Shown here piece by piece: positions 21,591-33,194 of a stretch of 64,000 bases of DNA. How positions within the stretch are numbered: position 1 is the first letter of the stretch; each line of letters begins with the position of its first letter. The translations under genes were made by a program, and so were the position numbers. The notes under the pieces are model-generated. The model searched no databases. It saw nothing but the letters and a program-made list of their open reading frames with translations, and had not been told where the DNA came from. Source of the stretch: Zygnema cylindricum (lineage: Eukaryota; Streptophyta; Zygnematophyceae; Zygnematales; Zygnemataceae); the NCBI GenBank assembly GCA_037447655.1, contig JBBHKE010001986.1, forward strand, positions 1 to 64,000, written 5' to 3'.

Positions 21591-22387
21591 TTTTTCCCTA
21601 AATAAATCCTTTGTGTCTTGTAATTCTTCCTACGTCGGCCATTGAATCCAATGTTATCATTATAGCCGTTTGGGTTATTTGTCGGATTTGTCGGTCGTCA
21701 AATATGGACGCCAAGAACGTTTGCATGACAATTTGGATGGTTGTCATCAAGGCAAGTGTCATTTTTTGGATTATCATCAGCAAATATTGCTTATTTTGTT
21801 GTTGATCCGCCCTGAAAAATATTGGCCACTTTTAATGTTAAAATCCATACATTGTTTCTTATATTGAGTAGACCTTTTTCAATGTTATATTCCAATTCCA
21901 CTTTTTTTAATTCATCTATGCTAATTTCACTTGCGTTTTATATAGATGTTGAGATGAGTATATTAAGTCGAAAGCAACCCACAAAGAGTGTAAACACTGT
22001 GTAGTGAACTGAAAAAAAAATACAATTCTGATTGTTGGCTGTAAAAACAATTATAATAAGTCGAAAGCAACCCATAAATACTGCGTTAAGCTGAATATAA
22101 GGAAATGCTTCACATTGCGAAATGTTTTACAGTTAAAATCAGCTTATTAAAAATACCCTACAACATTTTGCAATGTCACATGCAAGTTTGAACGTACATA
22201 GCAGTATATAAGACCGTAAATGTTTGTCCTCTGCCCTATTTGAATACACTATGTTAATATGTTTTGTATCCGTTTTTGCGCGAATGGCGAAGAAGGGTGG
22301 TGGAAAGTACAAAATCAAGACACGATAGAGAAGAGAGGGGCGTTCTGTGGAATGGCTGAGCAAGTAGGACAAAGTGCTGAAAGCCTC
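21591..22387. other. flank of the Harbinger remnant with a short direct repeat
   Basis: No gene recognised. AAGTCGAAAGCAACCCA occurs at about 21966 and again at about 22058 (AAGTCGAAAGCAACCCATAAA), about 91 bases apart. Part of the Harbinger N-terminus may once have lain here (minus-strand frame 21598-21783), but nothing in it is conserved enough to call. Confidence 0.35.
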
Positions 22388-22645
22388 CACGTCGACAATG
22401 TCCCGAAGTCACAAAGATTGTATAGCATGCGGTTGCACGTCTCAATTTGCAGCCGAGTTGAAGTTTCGCATTACTTTGTGTACCACATCACCTGTCACAT
22501 TGTTTCGTACACGTCTACGTGAGTCTCTTTTGTAAACTAACAAGTTATCTGGGTTTATATCCGAATGCTCTGAAAACTGTATGGAAAATATTCGCTAAAA
22601 AACAAAGTAACAAGACTAAGTTTTGGTTACATGCGAAAGTACCTT
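22388..22645 (+). repeat. dispersed repeat family T, copy 1
   Basis: From CTCCACGTCGACAATGTC to GGTTACATGCGAAAGTAC. It matches the reverse complement of 63664-63940 and partly 23405-23535. Shared landmarks are CACATTGTTTCGTACACGTC, GAATGCTCTGAAAACTGTA and AACAAAGTAACAAGACTAAG. It has no coding capacity and no clear terminal repeats. The transposon class is unknown. Confidence 0.8.
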
Positions 22646-23535
22646 AACACCGTCCAAGTTGCGTTACCTTACAACTTTAAATGTACTGCAACTTGTCGTC
22701 TAGCGGGAAGCAGTTTTTCGTCTAGCGCAATTCGACCCAATTTTGTGTCCTTCCAGCTCATCTTCAAACTTTATATAAAACCACCTCGCGAGGTTATTTT
22801 AAATAAAGTTCCTTGAGGTAAATGAATAGGCAGATTGCCAGAAGTTTTTTACAAATTTTGAGCGCGGAGTACCAAAAAAAAATCCACCGCACGTTTCCAG
22901 CCTGTGCGTGACTATTTCCGTGCGCTTTTTTCCGTACAGGGGCCGTGGAGGGGGTTTCGACCAACGGACCCCATTTCGCAAAAGCGAAGTCCGTGAAAGC
23001 GCCTCTCTCTCTTTCTCCCTCTCCCACTAATGCGTCTATCTCACAATTCTTGCAATGAAAAAAGGCAAGAAAGTTATCAAATGAAAGATCTATAAAAAAC
23101 ATTTCTTTTGGCTGTCTTTTAACTTATTTTGGTGCAAAGTAGAGTGAGAACGGACGAAAAAACAAAATCGGAAAACCATGGTGGAATGTTTTGGAATTTG
23201 TGACGTCGACGCTATCATAAATACGCGTGACGTCAAAATGTCACAAACCCTAAACATCTACAATGTCACAAGTTGCTACAGTAGACGTCTACAACCGTCT
23301 CTATTTTGTAAACGTCATCAATTGTCGCGAGTTTTGTACGCGTTTACAATCGTCACAAATTACACCCACGTCTACATCCGTCACAATCTAAAGTTACGAT
23401 TTCATTTCTTTACATACGAATGCTCTGAAAGCTGTACGGAGAATCGTCGCTAAAAAACAAAGTAACAAGACTAAGCTTCGGTTACATGCGAAAGTATCCT
23501 AAGTTTCGGTTACATGTGAAAGTACTTTTAGGCAG
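22646..23535 (+). repeat. dispersed repeat family T, extension and partial copy
   Basis: Contains CCAGCTCATCTTCAAACTTTATAT, GGTGGAATGTTTTGG, a TGTCACAA/CGTC-rich section, and a second GAATGCTCTGAAAGCTGTACGG ... AACAAAGTAACAAGACTAAG block at 23415-23500. These landmarks recur in the same order at 34320-35090, so the unit is at least 1 kb long and present several times. Confidence 0.65.
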
Positions 23536-24339
23536 TCCTAAGTTTTTGCTAGATCACTTCAGAATCTGCCGTACATCTGCACAGGTACATTCTAGGGTTT
23601 TCCCTGGAGGACACATTTGGCCGATTTGAAGAAAAGTACACGTCCCGGAAATGCAAGTTGCAACTTGGATTTCTTGGTCATAACAATTTAATTTGAATGG
23701 CTAGCCTTTGGTTCCTTGCAGGATTTCGTGGTCCCTCAAAGGTGTTCGTAAAATCTGGGGCTGCCACCTGGACACCTAAATGACCTCGCAAATTTTGGAA
23801 GGATCTCCTCGGTTCGAGGTAACCGGCTGCTCAATATTTTGACACATCGATTCGTAGGTCCAGAGATACGGGAAGCAGCATAAAATTTTGTAGATCCGTT
23901 TCGCATTAAACGAACCAATAGCAGTAACTATTTGATTCCCGAAGGCCGTCAGAAAAGATTGTTCTATTATCATCCACTGCTGACACGGGGTAATACAAAA
24001 AGACGTTTACGGGGGAAATGGAGCATATAACCAACAGTTCCAGTTTAGATGTTCTGTGCAACTGCCACTTGGGAGCGTCACCGATGTTTGCAATGGTTTT
24101 ACCACGTGCCAATTCTCCCTGGACGCGTGGCATGCCAGGATCGCACGAGGAACAGGGGAGCCTACATGGTTAGAGCGTTTACATGTGTCTGACAGCAATA
24201 AATCAAAAAGGCAATGACGCAAATTGTACTCTACAAATTTGCAATTTCTTCGTACGGTCGTAACTTAGGCAGTACGGCGCTAAGTTATATAGGAAAACGA
24301 CAGAAAAAAACCCGAACTTAGCCACATGGGGCCGCAGCC
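23536..24339. other. intergenic, no recognised feature
   Basis: Mixed composition. Only short frames on both strands, with no family resemblance and no terminal repeats seen. Confidence 0.4.
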
Positions 24340-24735
24340 TTACTCACTTAACGTGAGCTCCACTGTGAAAGCACACACCGACATTTGACTTAGCCGCAAA
24401 AATGGAATATAATCGCTAACCGTTACGTTGAACTTAGACACATATTAAAGGACGACGTACGGCATGCATAAACTTGCAAGGAGCGAAATAAACTTCGTAC
24501 AAAATATAAAAGCGTACCCGCGTATAAATATCAATGAAACTAAAATGACGCGTCGTCACGCGCGGCCAAATGAAGCCACACTATTTACGAATCAACATTG
24601 TTACATTGAAAAAGTAATTCACATTGATTATGCCGTACTATTTACGAATCAACATTAGTACATTGAATAAGTACCTCACATTGATTCACATTGTCATTGT
24701 GTGCTTTCACAGTGGAGCTCCCGTGAAGTGAGTAA
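24340..24735. mobile_element. fold-back element with about 40-bp inverted termini
   Basis: Left arm TTACTCACTTAACGTGAGCT continuing through CCACTGTGAAAGCACACA; right arm is its complement, ending GTGAAGTGAGTAA, with two or three differences. The total length is about 396 bp. The interior holds a tandem duplication (24580-24690). It lacks coding capacity. The target duplication cannot be read with certainty, so the superfamily is open. Confidence 0.75.
24580..24690. repeat. two-copy tandem repeat inside the fold-back element
   Basis: CTATTTACGAATCAACATT followed by TACATTGAA(A/T)AAGTA and CACATTGATT occurs twice, offset by about 59 bases. Confidence 0.75.
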
Positions 24736-24799
24736 CTACCTGCGCGTTGCCATTTTATTTTTATGTGGCTGCCTCAGCTTTGTTACAGTAAACTTGCGC

Positions 24800-25440
24800 C
24801 GACCGTGTGAATTGTTTTTTTTTTCATTATGGTCGATGTTCGCAAGCGCGACAGTTTTTTACCGCTGTTACAATAGTATGCCAGTCAAAGTTGTTCGACG
24901 GATTGGTCGTCAAATCTGAACTTAAAGGTACGTAGCTTGTAGGAAACTGTACTTCAAATATACAATGTTTGACAACTACACCGCGAATCGTTATTAGCGT
25001 TGAGAAATTATTAGAGTAAATAAAAAATTAGCGTCATTCATTCTAATTTAGTGCCAGGAGACGTGGCAGATTATGGTCCATGTCCTTAAATAGTGTAGTT
25101 TATTATATTTAAGGTATTAATGTCAAAATTTTGGGGTGCCGAAATAGAGTTCATAACGCTAATAACGATTCGCGGTGTACAGTACCTACGCGTAGCAAAA
25201 ATCGTCTCTGCGATTAGCAATTCCCTTTTTTTTTCTTGACTGTCGACGTTCGCAAGCGCGACAGTCTTTTAACCGCCGTTACAATATTTCGCCAGTCAAA
25301 GTCTTGACGGATTGACTGTCAAATCTGAACTTAAAGGTACCTAGTTTGTACGAAACTGTACTTCAAATGTACAATTTCTGACAACTATCTGCGTGCAGCA
25401 AAAATCTTCTCTGCGATTAGCAATTCCCCAAAAAAATTGT
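24800..25440. repeat. tandem duplication, first unit carrying a MITE
   Basis: Unit 1 (about 24825-25220, minus the MITE) and unit 2 (about 25235-25440) share TTCGCAAGCGCGACAGT, ACCGC(T/C)GTTACAATA, GCCAGTCAAAGT, CAAATCTGAACTTAAAGGTA and GCGATTAGCAATTCCC. Unit 2 reads GACAACTATCTGCGTGCAGC without an insert. Unit 1 has the family C MITE at this same GACAACTA. Confidence 0.85.
24977..25179. mobile_element. TA-target MITE, family C copy 1 (best preserved)
   Basis: TACACCGCGAATCGTTATTAG ... CTAATAACGATTCGCGGTGTA, about 203 bp, with nearly perfect 21-bp inverted termini. The empty site is preserved in the downstream tandem unit near 25385, which shows that only the TA was duplicated on insertion. 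Confidence 0.92.
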
Positions 25441-25512
25441 GCAGTACAGTACTTAAACGTCCTTTTAGATTACTCTTTGAAGACTGCTTTATGTCGCTTG
25501 TCGTTTTTACAC

Positions 25513-26017
25513 TACACCGCGCATCGTAATTAGAGAAATGAAAAAACTAGAGTAAAAAAAGAGAAAAAAATAATTAGAGTAATTTACTCTAATTTATGTG
25601 ATATAATTGTTTCAAAAAGGAATTTACTCTTATTTATGCGGTGTACTCTAATTTGGCAAGTTAATATCCTTTACTGTAAAAAAGGTATTCGTACAGAATC
25701 TGAGAGAAAGTATAGTTTATCCTCATTATGACGTTTGCACTACGCTGTATGTTAAATCGCAGTTTCATGATAATGGCCTGTATTGAGTCATTATTTGTAC
25801 TTTTTTACTTATAAAAGTACAATTTTGCACGGTCAGACGTCGTCCGTACTCCACACTATTTATAACGAACATATATTAGAATTAAAAACGCTAATTAAAC
25901 CTTACCTTAAATAGTATAATGAAAAAATTAGAATCATTTACTCTATTTCATGTGATAGAGTCGAAATTTCGAGCGACCGAATTAGAGTAATTTACTCTAA
26001 TTACGATTCGCGGTGTA
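25513..26017. mobile_element. TA-target MITE, family A2-type copy 2 (505 bp)
   Basis: TACACCGCGCATCGTAATTAG ... CTAATTACGATTCGCGGTGTA. The interior matches 15267-15769 throughout. It is flanked by TA. It lies about 450 bases upstream of the DGD1 start codon, so it may sit in or near the promoter. That is inference only. Confidence 0.9.
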
Positions 26018-26267
26018 CTGTGCTATTTTCGGGTGTTTATACGCGGAACCAAAGGAATTCACGTCGCGACGGTTCACATTCGCCAATCTTGCACCTGTTC
26101 ACACATGCAGCCAGTATTCGGTACATATAAGGAGCCATTTTTTGGCTACAGTTTTGGCATGTTCACACACGCACCTTAGTATTATTGCAGGAAGCGTAGA
26201 AAAGAGTATTTGCAGCAATTCTCTTGCTTACTGCCAAAGTTACTAAAGTTACAAATTTATTACACTT

Positions 26268-26300
26268 GAGCAGCAGGTGGCAGCAGGTGGCAGCAGGTAC
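26268..26300. repeat. CAGCAGGTGG three-unit repeat
   Basis: Three tandem CAGCAGGTGG/CAGCAGGTAC units about 170 bases upstream of the DGD1 coding start. A promoter role is possible but not shown by the sequence. Confidence 0.7.
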
Positions 26301-26470
26301 TGTTGCCATATTGACAAACAGCCAAAACATTCCCTAATTGAATATTCTCATTTACCAACTAATCTGTCACTACTCTGTGTCACTACTTTCTCTGTACTCT
26401 ATTTTTTTTCTCTCTCCTTTTTTGTAACACACTTGAGTATTTACTAGTACTTTTTAGGGTTTTCAGTTCA

Positions 26471-29400
26471 ATGGTTTCCTCTGTTCTTCCTCGTCCGTCT
26501 GAGGTTGTCTCCTCTACTTCTCCCTCTTCTGGTTCTTCTCCTTTTCTGTTCTCTCCTCCTGCTGCCTCTCGTCCCTCTTCCTCTTCCCCTCCTTTTTCCT
26601 TTTCTCCCTCTCCCGCTTCCTCTCCTTCTCCCTCTCTCTCTGTCTCTGCTTTTTCTACTACTGGAGGGAGAGACTCTATTTCTCTCTGTGGCCCTTTGCT
26701 TCTCCTTTCAAAGTCTTTTTTGGACGTTCAAAAAAGTGCGGAGGATGACTGGAAAACTATTACTAGGAGGGCGAGAAGTTTCCAGGAAATTGCTCAGAAG
26801 TTTGATGATTGGGAAAATATAAATCTAAACATCAATTTTCCTCAACTTCTTCCTGGATCTCTAAAAAGCTCTACGAGTCTTTCAGATTTTTCTAATTTTC
26901 CGAATCCCGTGGCGAGAATTAACAGCTCTCAAAATTTTGCAAAGGATTTTGGAAAGGATTTTGGAAAGGATTTCGGAAAAGATTTTGTCGGAAAGGACTT
27001 TGGAAGAGAATTTGAAAATTTTGGAAAAGATTTTGTTTCGGCCGGAAATTTATTTCAACAGATTAAAGATCAAAGTCAAATCAAAGCATTGTTAACAAAA
27101 GCCCCTTCTTTAGAATCGTTAGAAGAAATTGAAATCTTTAAAACTCTTAAACAAAAAAGTTTACAAACTTGGAGGAAAAAAAAACCACTTCCGGATTTCT
27201 CGGATTTTGGAACTATCCGGAGGTCCAAATCAGACCTTGATTTGTCTCAAAGAGAGAGAGAAAGGGGTGGTAGAGAGAGAGGTGGTAGGGAGAGAGGAGG
27301 GGCTAGAGAGAGAGGAGGCGGGAAAGAGAGGGGAAGTGCAAGAGAGAGAGGGAGTGGAGGTAGAGAGCTTCCCTGGACTTTTTTGGAGGCGGACAAGTTT
27401 TCAGGAAAGTCTTTTTTAGTGAGATTAGATGAGTGGCAAGAAATAAAAGAAGGGAAAAAGTCCAAATTGTGGAATTTAAATATAGGGGGAACAGGAGACA
27501 AGGAGACACAGAGTAAGGATTGGGAACCTCTAAAAAAAGTGAAGGAAAATTTGAAAGAAGGCTTGAAAGAATTGGAAACTAAAGCAACATCTGCAAAAAA
27601 TATAAATGGAGGTCCAACAGAGTTTTTGCAAAAATTGTCAAAAAAATTGGTGAGTGTGTGCGTGTGAGGCCTTGGTTAAATGAAATCTCTCTTCCTCCCT
27701 GGCTCCCTCTCCTTCTCACTCTCTCCCCCTCCCTCCCTCACACCATCTTCCCCTCATTCTTTCTCTATAATCATTATGTCAAACAATACATCGGTCGGAT
27801 TATATTATTCTTTTGAGTTGAAGGTTTTACAATTTTCCTTATCCTATATCACTCCCTCCCCTCCCCTCCCCTCTCCTCCCCCCTCCTCCTCCCCCTCCCT
27901 TCTCTTTATGTCAAATTCTGCGGATTTGTGCATTTGTACAGTTAGAATTTGGAAATGGGATTTCGAATTAAAGGAGGTTATACATTTTAAATACATTTTT
28001 TTTTTTTTAGCATTGTACATTTTTTTTTAGTTTTATTTCGTTTTTGATTTTAGTGGGAGAATGTCGGCGTTTTTTTTCTTCTTTTGATACAATCGGATAT
28101 ATTTTTTGATACTTTCTTATAAATTTTTGGGCAGTGTTGATTTTTTCAGTAAGTATTGGTTTTTATTATTGTTGTTTTTGTTTTTTTTTTTTTTTTTTAC
28201 TGTCGCAGAAATTGGAGCCTGTAGGATGGCAACAGCCTAAAAAGACCGAATCTGAGGTAGGAGGAGGCAGTTTTTTTTTTTTTTTCCATCCTTCTTGCTG
28301 ACCCTTTGATTGGAAAAGTAGTCTTTACATACTCTTGTATTCAAATAGATTCACATATGTATGTATTCATAACATGTTTTTCTTCTCAAATGTTCGAGGT
28401 CTAGATTTAATTGTGGATTTTTTGCTTGCTGACTTTCTTCTTCCTCTCTCTGTCTAGCCGTCCTGAATTCCTGTTTTACCTTTGAAATGCACAACAGTTA
28501 TTTTAAACAATATATTTTAACTGTCTTTCCTTCCAACTTTCTAGATTTTCAATGGATGCCATTGTTTTTTAATAGATGTACATTGTTTTTTACTGATTGT
28601 TCATTCTTTTTGATGAATGCACATTTTCTCTTTATGAGTGTACATTTTTTTTAAATGAATGTACATTTTTTTAATTAAGTGATTGTCCACTTATCTTTTT
28701 ACTGAATGTACACTTAAACTTTTTTGCAGGTAAATACTGTACCTCCTTTAGATATTTCTGAGCTTTTGGAGAATCTCGTAAGAGAGTCGGAGTCTTTTCT
28801 CGACTACATTGGTGTAAAGAAAGGTAATTTAGATAGTGTTTTGAATATGGTTTTATCTTTAGGTAATGTCTATGCCATTTTGTGTATCAAAAAGTTTGTA
28901 TCGCCACCTGATAATGTATTTACCAAATCTGTTTCTCTTATCTAACCCTGTTTTGCATGTTCTCTGGTTTTTCTTTGCAGAGGTTTCTTCAAAAGTTTGC
29001 AACATCATCAGGAGACACAAGCGTCCCAAAGGACAAACCAACAAAGATTTTTCTTTCTCGTTTTTGGGTCTCGCGGCTACTTCTCACAAAATGGCCACAG
29101 AATCGTCCGTATTAGAGAGAGAGGGAAACGAAGATTTGGATATGAGAATAGCGAGGGTTCAGGAAAGTACTGGATACCGACATAGGAGGACAATAAATAA
29201 CGGAAAGCGAAATATCGCTATTTTCACTACGGCAAGTTTACCATGGATGACTGGAACGGCAGTAAATCCTCTTTTAAGAGCCGCTTATTTGGCTCATACA
29301 GGAGAACAAAATGTTACTCTTTTGGTTCCATGGTTATCGAAATACGATCAAGAAAAAGTTTATCCGAATCAAATAACTTTCGATTCTCCAGCGGAGCAGG

Positions 29401-32400
29401 AACAGTACGTCAGAAATTGGTTGCATTCGAGGATTGGATTCTCTGCTGATTTTAAAATTGCTTTCTATCCCGGGAAGGTGAGAGCGCTTACTTTTCATTT
29501 TGTAGCTCCACTTTGTTTTTTTGGCTGTAAGAATGTCAAAAACTGGTTGCATTGAAGATTGGTTTTCTGCCCGTTTTAAGATCGCTTTCGATCCTGGGAT
29601 TGTGAGCATGTTGTTTTTGTAGTTCTGTGTTTTTGTCTTTGCAGGCTGTAATGTTTTTTTAATCTTATTTTGTTAGTTGTGTAGGGTTTTAACTCTTTCT
29701 TCTGAGATTGAGATTGATTGATTGGACGTTGATTTGAAGTTTAGGCCTTTTTTTGTCTTGTCTAATCTTGTCATTTTCTTTTTTTTAGCACAGAACGGTC
29801 TATCTAATCGTTCATAAGTCAAAAACAACTTTTAAAGATATAGCATGCTTTGTTTATGGAAAGTTTTCAAAATCACTTGCAACTGTTTTAGTAAAAAAAG
29901 CTGGTATATTTTTCTGCCGCGTGTTTTATTTTGTTTTACTGTTACTTATTTTTGCATGTAGGCGAATATCTTGAATAGTAATGAGACATATCTAGCCGAA
30001 CTCTTAATTGTTGTTCAATTTTTGGACGGCCCAGATTTCATTATTCAAATTCTGATAAGCAGAAACGGGTCTCTTGTGATTCGTATTATTTGTGATAGGT
30101 GTCTTTTTCTGCACTTTCTTATTCCTTTTTTTTTTATTTTTTATTGTGACTGTTGTCTTTTTTTTCTGCAGTTTTCTTACTTCTTTCTGTTGAGGTTTCT
30201 GATTGTAATTGTTATTTTTTCTTTGCAGTTTTCTTTGGAGAAACGGAGCATTTTGGCAATGGGGGATATTTCTTCTCTCATTCCCGACAGGGAGGCAGAT
30301 ATAGCGGTTTTAGAAGAACCAGAACATTTAACTTGGTATTATCACGGTCGAAGATGGACCGATAAATTTAAAGATGTCGTGGGAATTATTCACACAAACT
30401 ATACGGAATATGTGCGACGAGAAAAATACGGAAAAATACAGTCGTTTTTCTTGGAGCATTTGAACAATTGGATGGTTCGTGCTTATTGTCACAAGGTAAA
30501 TATCTTCTAAAAGCTCCTTTTTCCCCTTTCTTCCCTCTCTATTTTTCTCTCTTCCCCGCCTGCTTTCCTCTTTCCCTCGTTCTCGGCGTACCTCTCTCTC
30601 TTTTCTTCCTTTTCTCCCTCCCTCTCCTTTTCGTCCTCTCTCCCTCACGTTCCTTTCTCCTCCTTCCTCTCATTCCCTCTCCCTCTCATTCCCTGCCTTC
30701 CCTCTTCCTTGTTCTATCTTTCCTTAAGAAACAAGAACTAGCTTCACATATAAAGTGAACAGCTACCTGTGCTTTCCTTTCCACTTTTTTTTTTTTCCTT
30801 TTCGATCAGAGCTATTAAAAAACACATATACTTTTGCCTTCTGAATCTATTGCAAGTAGAAGTTTATGAGTTTTTATGGGTTTTTATGGCGTTTTTTTTA
30901 GGTTATCCGCCTTTCAGCCGCAACACAAGAACTTCCTCGTTCCGTTGTATGCAATGTACATGGAGTCGGTATTAAATTTCTCGAAATTGGGTCCAAAATG
31001 GCAAATATTCAAAACACGGGCAAATCGCCATTTCCTAAGGGAGCTTATTATCTCGGGAAAATGATTTGGAGTAAAGGGTATCGGGAATTGATTGACCTTT
31101 TATCGGAACACAAGGAGGTTTTGAAAGGTGTGAAAGTGGATGTTTATGGAACTGGCGAAGATTCCGTTGCAGTTCAGGAGACAGCAAAATCTAACGGATT
31201 ACGGAACATGAAATTCTTCAAAGGAAGGGATCACGCAGATTCATCGATTCAACAGTAAGTGATTTATAATGATAAGTGACAGTTTATTAATGATATCAGT
31301 TGTCATTCTTAAAGGTGTTTTTTTTTTTTTTGCCTTTTTTCTCAATTGTTTTTTGAAGTGTTGTTTTTGTTTTTGAAAAGGGTTTTTGAAGATTTTCTTG
31401 AAGGTTGTCTTATTAGTTTGTCTCATTTTTTAGGGTTTGTTGAATCGATGGATGTCTTGAGAGGTTTTGGTTGAGGGAGGTAGCTCTATGTGAGAGTAAG
31501 TGATATCGGAAACAGCAGGCTGGTTATTTTGCTATTATTCCTCTCTTGCCTCTCTTCTCTATTCTCTCTCTCTCTCTCTCTCCTTCTCTCTCTCTTTCTC
31601 TCTCACCGCCACTTTTCATTCTCATTCAGGTCCCTCACTGTCAATAGTTGATTTTTTTCAGACACTATTATGAATCTGAGTACGAGTCATGCCATTTTTG
31701 TACCAAAACGGCAGAGATTCCTAATTTCTGCTGTTTGTTTTTTTGATTATCTTTTCTTTTCTTTTTTTCAGATACAAAGTGTTTATCAATCCGAGCATGA
31801 GTGATGTGGTTTGTACCACAACCGCGGAAGCTTTGGCGATGGGTAAAATCGTGGTTTGTGCCGACCATCCTTCGAACGATTTTTTCCGAAGGTTCCCGAA
31901 TTGTTTGATTTATAGGACCAAACAGGTTAGTAAATTCTTGAGCTTGAGTTGGTTTTTGGTCTGTGCTTTCACTTTCTCTTTTAAGAGTTTTTCTTTGTCG
32001 GGTTTTCAAAGGTTGTTAAGGGTTTTTAAAGGTTGTTATGGTCTGCAATGGTTTTCTAGGTTTCATTAGGGTTTTATTGGCTTTTAAGGGTTTCTGAATT
32101 CAAGTTTCGAGCATAAAGTTTCAAGTTTATTGGTTGAAGGGTATTTTGTTTTTGTGTGAAGGGGAAGCGAAAAAAAATGAAGTATTTGGTTGGCTCGATT
32201 TTTTAATTGAGTGTCATTTTTCATCTGCGTATATGTTTTTGTTGAGAAGTATGTATGTCTAGGCTTTTTATGTCGTGTTTTCCATTTTTTTTTTTTTTAT
32301 AATCCCTGCACTCTTATGTTCTTTTTGTGTTCCTAGAAAACTCAATTGCATGTTGTTCTCAATTCACGTCTACTCTTATTCTGTTTCTTGTCTCTTTGTT

Positions 32401-33194
32401 CTTTCTCTCATCTTGTCTCCTTTTATCTCCTGTCTCCTCCTATCCTCTCTATTGTCCCGTTTGTGTCTTCTTGTTCTATTACCTCTCCTCCATTCTTTTT
32501 CACCGCCAGTTTTGTCTTTCATCCTGTTCTGTTGCTCATAGTCATCCTTGTTTCTTCTCCTCTTTTATATCTTCTTCACTCATCGTCATTCCTGCTCTCT
32601 TCTTTTCCGCCCCTTTGTCCTAATCACTTCTCCTCCTATTCCGTTTTTTTTTTGGTCTGGTTCCTTCTTCATCCCGTTTTGTTGCTGCTCATCTTTATCC
32701 TTGTTTTTTCCCTTTTTGTCCTCATCCTTCTTTCTTCTCCTGTTCTTTTCCCTTTTCAGGAATTTGTGGAACAAGTTCAAAAAGCCATGGCCATGGATCC
32801 CGTCCCACTGAGTGACGACCACCGACATTTGCTCTCGTGGGAAGCCGCCACCGACCGATTTTTAGACTGCGCAGGTCTGGACAAAACAGAGAAAATGGCA
32901 AATTCGGAAGCTTCCCAGCAAGTTCAGTTAGTGTCGCAGAGTTCCGGACAATCGTTGTGGTCGCGGAAAAAGAAAGGTTCTCTTTCGAAAACAATGTCTC
33001 TTTCTATGTCGATGCCTGATTTGAGGGAGGCCGTGGACAAAGGGTTATTTTATGCACACTACATGGCATCAGGACTTGACCTCGCGAGGAAAGCGACAGG
33101 AGCTCCTCCGGGAACTAAACATATTTCGGAAGAAATGGCGAAGGAACTAGGTCTTCCTCCACCGTATGTCGAGAAGACAGTTTATGGCTGGTAA
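26471..33194 (+). CDS. DGD1: digalactosyldiacylglycerol synthase, chloroplast outer envelope (DGD1 type)
   Basis: Predicted to transfer galactose from UDP-galactose to MGDG, making DGDG, the bilayer lipid of thylakoids. It belongs to GT4 (GT-B fold). Eight exons joined at GT-AG sites in frame: 26471-27649, 28209-28256, 28730-28823, 28981-29477, 30229-30495, 30902-31254, 31772-31925, 32760-33194; 1008 residues. The glycosyltransferase part starts near residue 518 ([20 protein letters not shown]). It includes [41 protein letters not shown] and the donor-site motif AEALAMGK with E832, then [10 protein letters not shown], ending VEKTVYGW. The N-terminus is longer than in flowering plants (about 800 residues in total there). 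It has a Ser/Pro-rich first 60 residues, KDFG repeats (about 157-190) and RERGG repeats (about 260-297). ATG 26471 was chosen as the first Met of the open exon. Introns are pyrimidine-rich. The catalytic core is confident; the N-terminal exon is less so. Confidence 0.93.
26935..27030 (+). repeat. KDFG codon repeats in DGD1 exon 1
   Basis: Five or six units of GGAAAGGATTTTGGAAA or variants encode KDFG in tandem and then decay to [11 protein letters not shown]. Third-base differences between units suggest that the peptide is kept while the DNA drifts. Confidence 0.85.
27247..27366 (+). repeat. AGAGAG-rich RERGG codon repeats in DGD1 exon 1
   Basis: A purine-rich run (GAGAGAGGTGGTAG units) encodes RERGG repeats near residues 260-297. 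It could be a microsatellite that expanded in frame. Confidence 0.85.

Noticed and set aside
26505-26822. 105-residue Leu-rich frame overlapping DGD1 exon 1
   Set aside because: It is an alternate-frame shadow of the Ser/Pro-coding CT-rich DNA.
27680-28030. 116-residue frame in the first DGD1 intron
   Set aside because: It lies between a good GT donor and AG acceptor, is CT-repeat-derived, and adding it would break the DGD1 frame.
32346-32759. 5' extension of the last DGD1 exon (frame open from 32346)
   Set aside because: The region is a long pyrimidine-rich intron end. The acceptor TTTTCAG at 32759 gives an exact in-frame join to [10 protein letters not shown].
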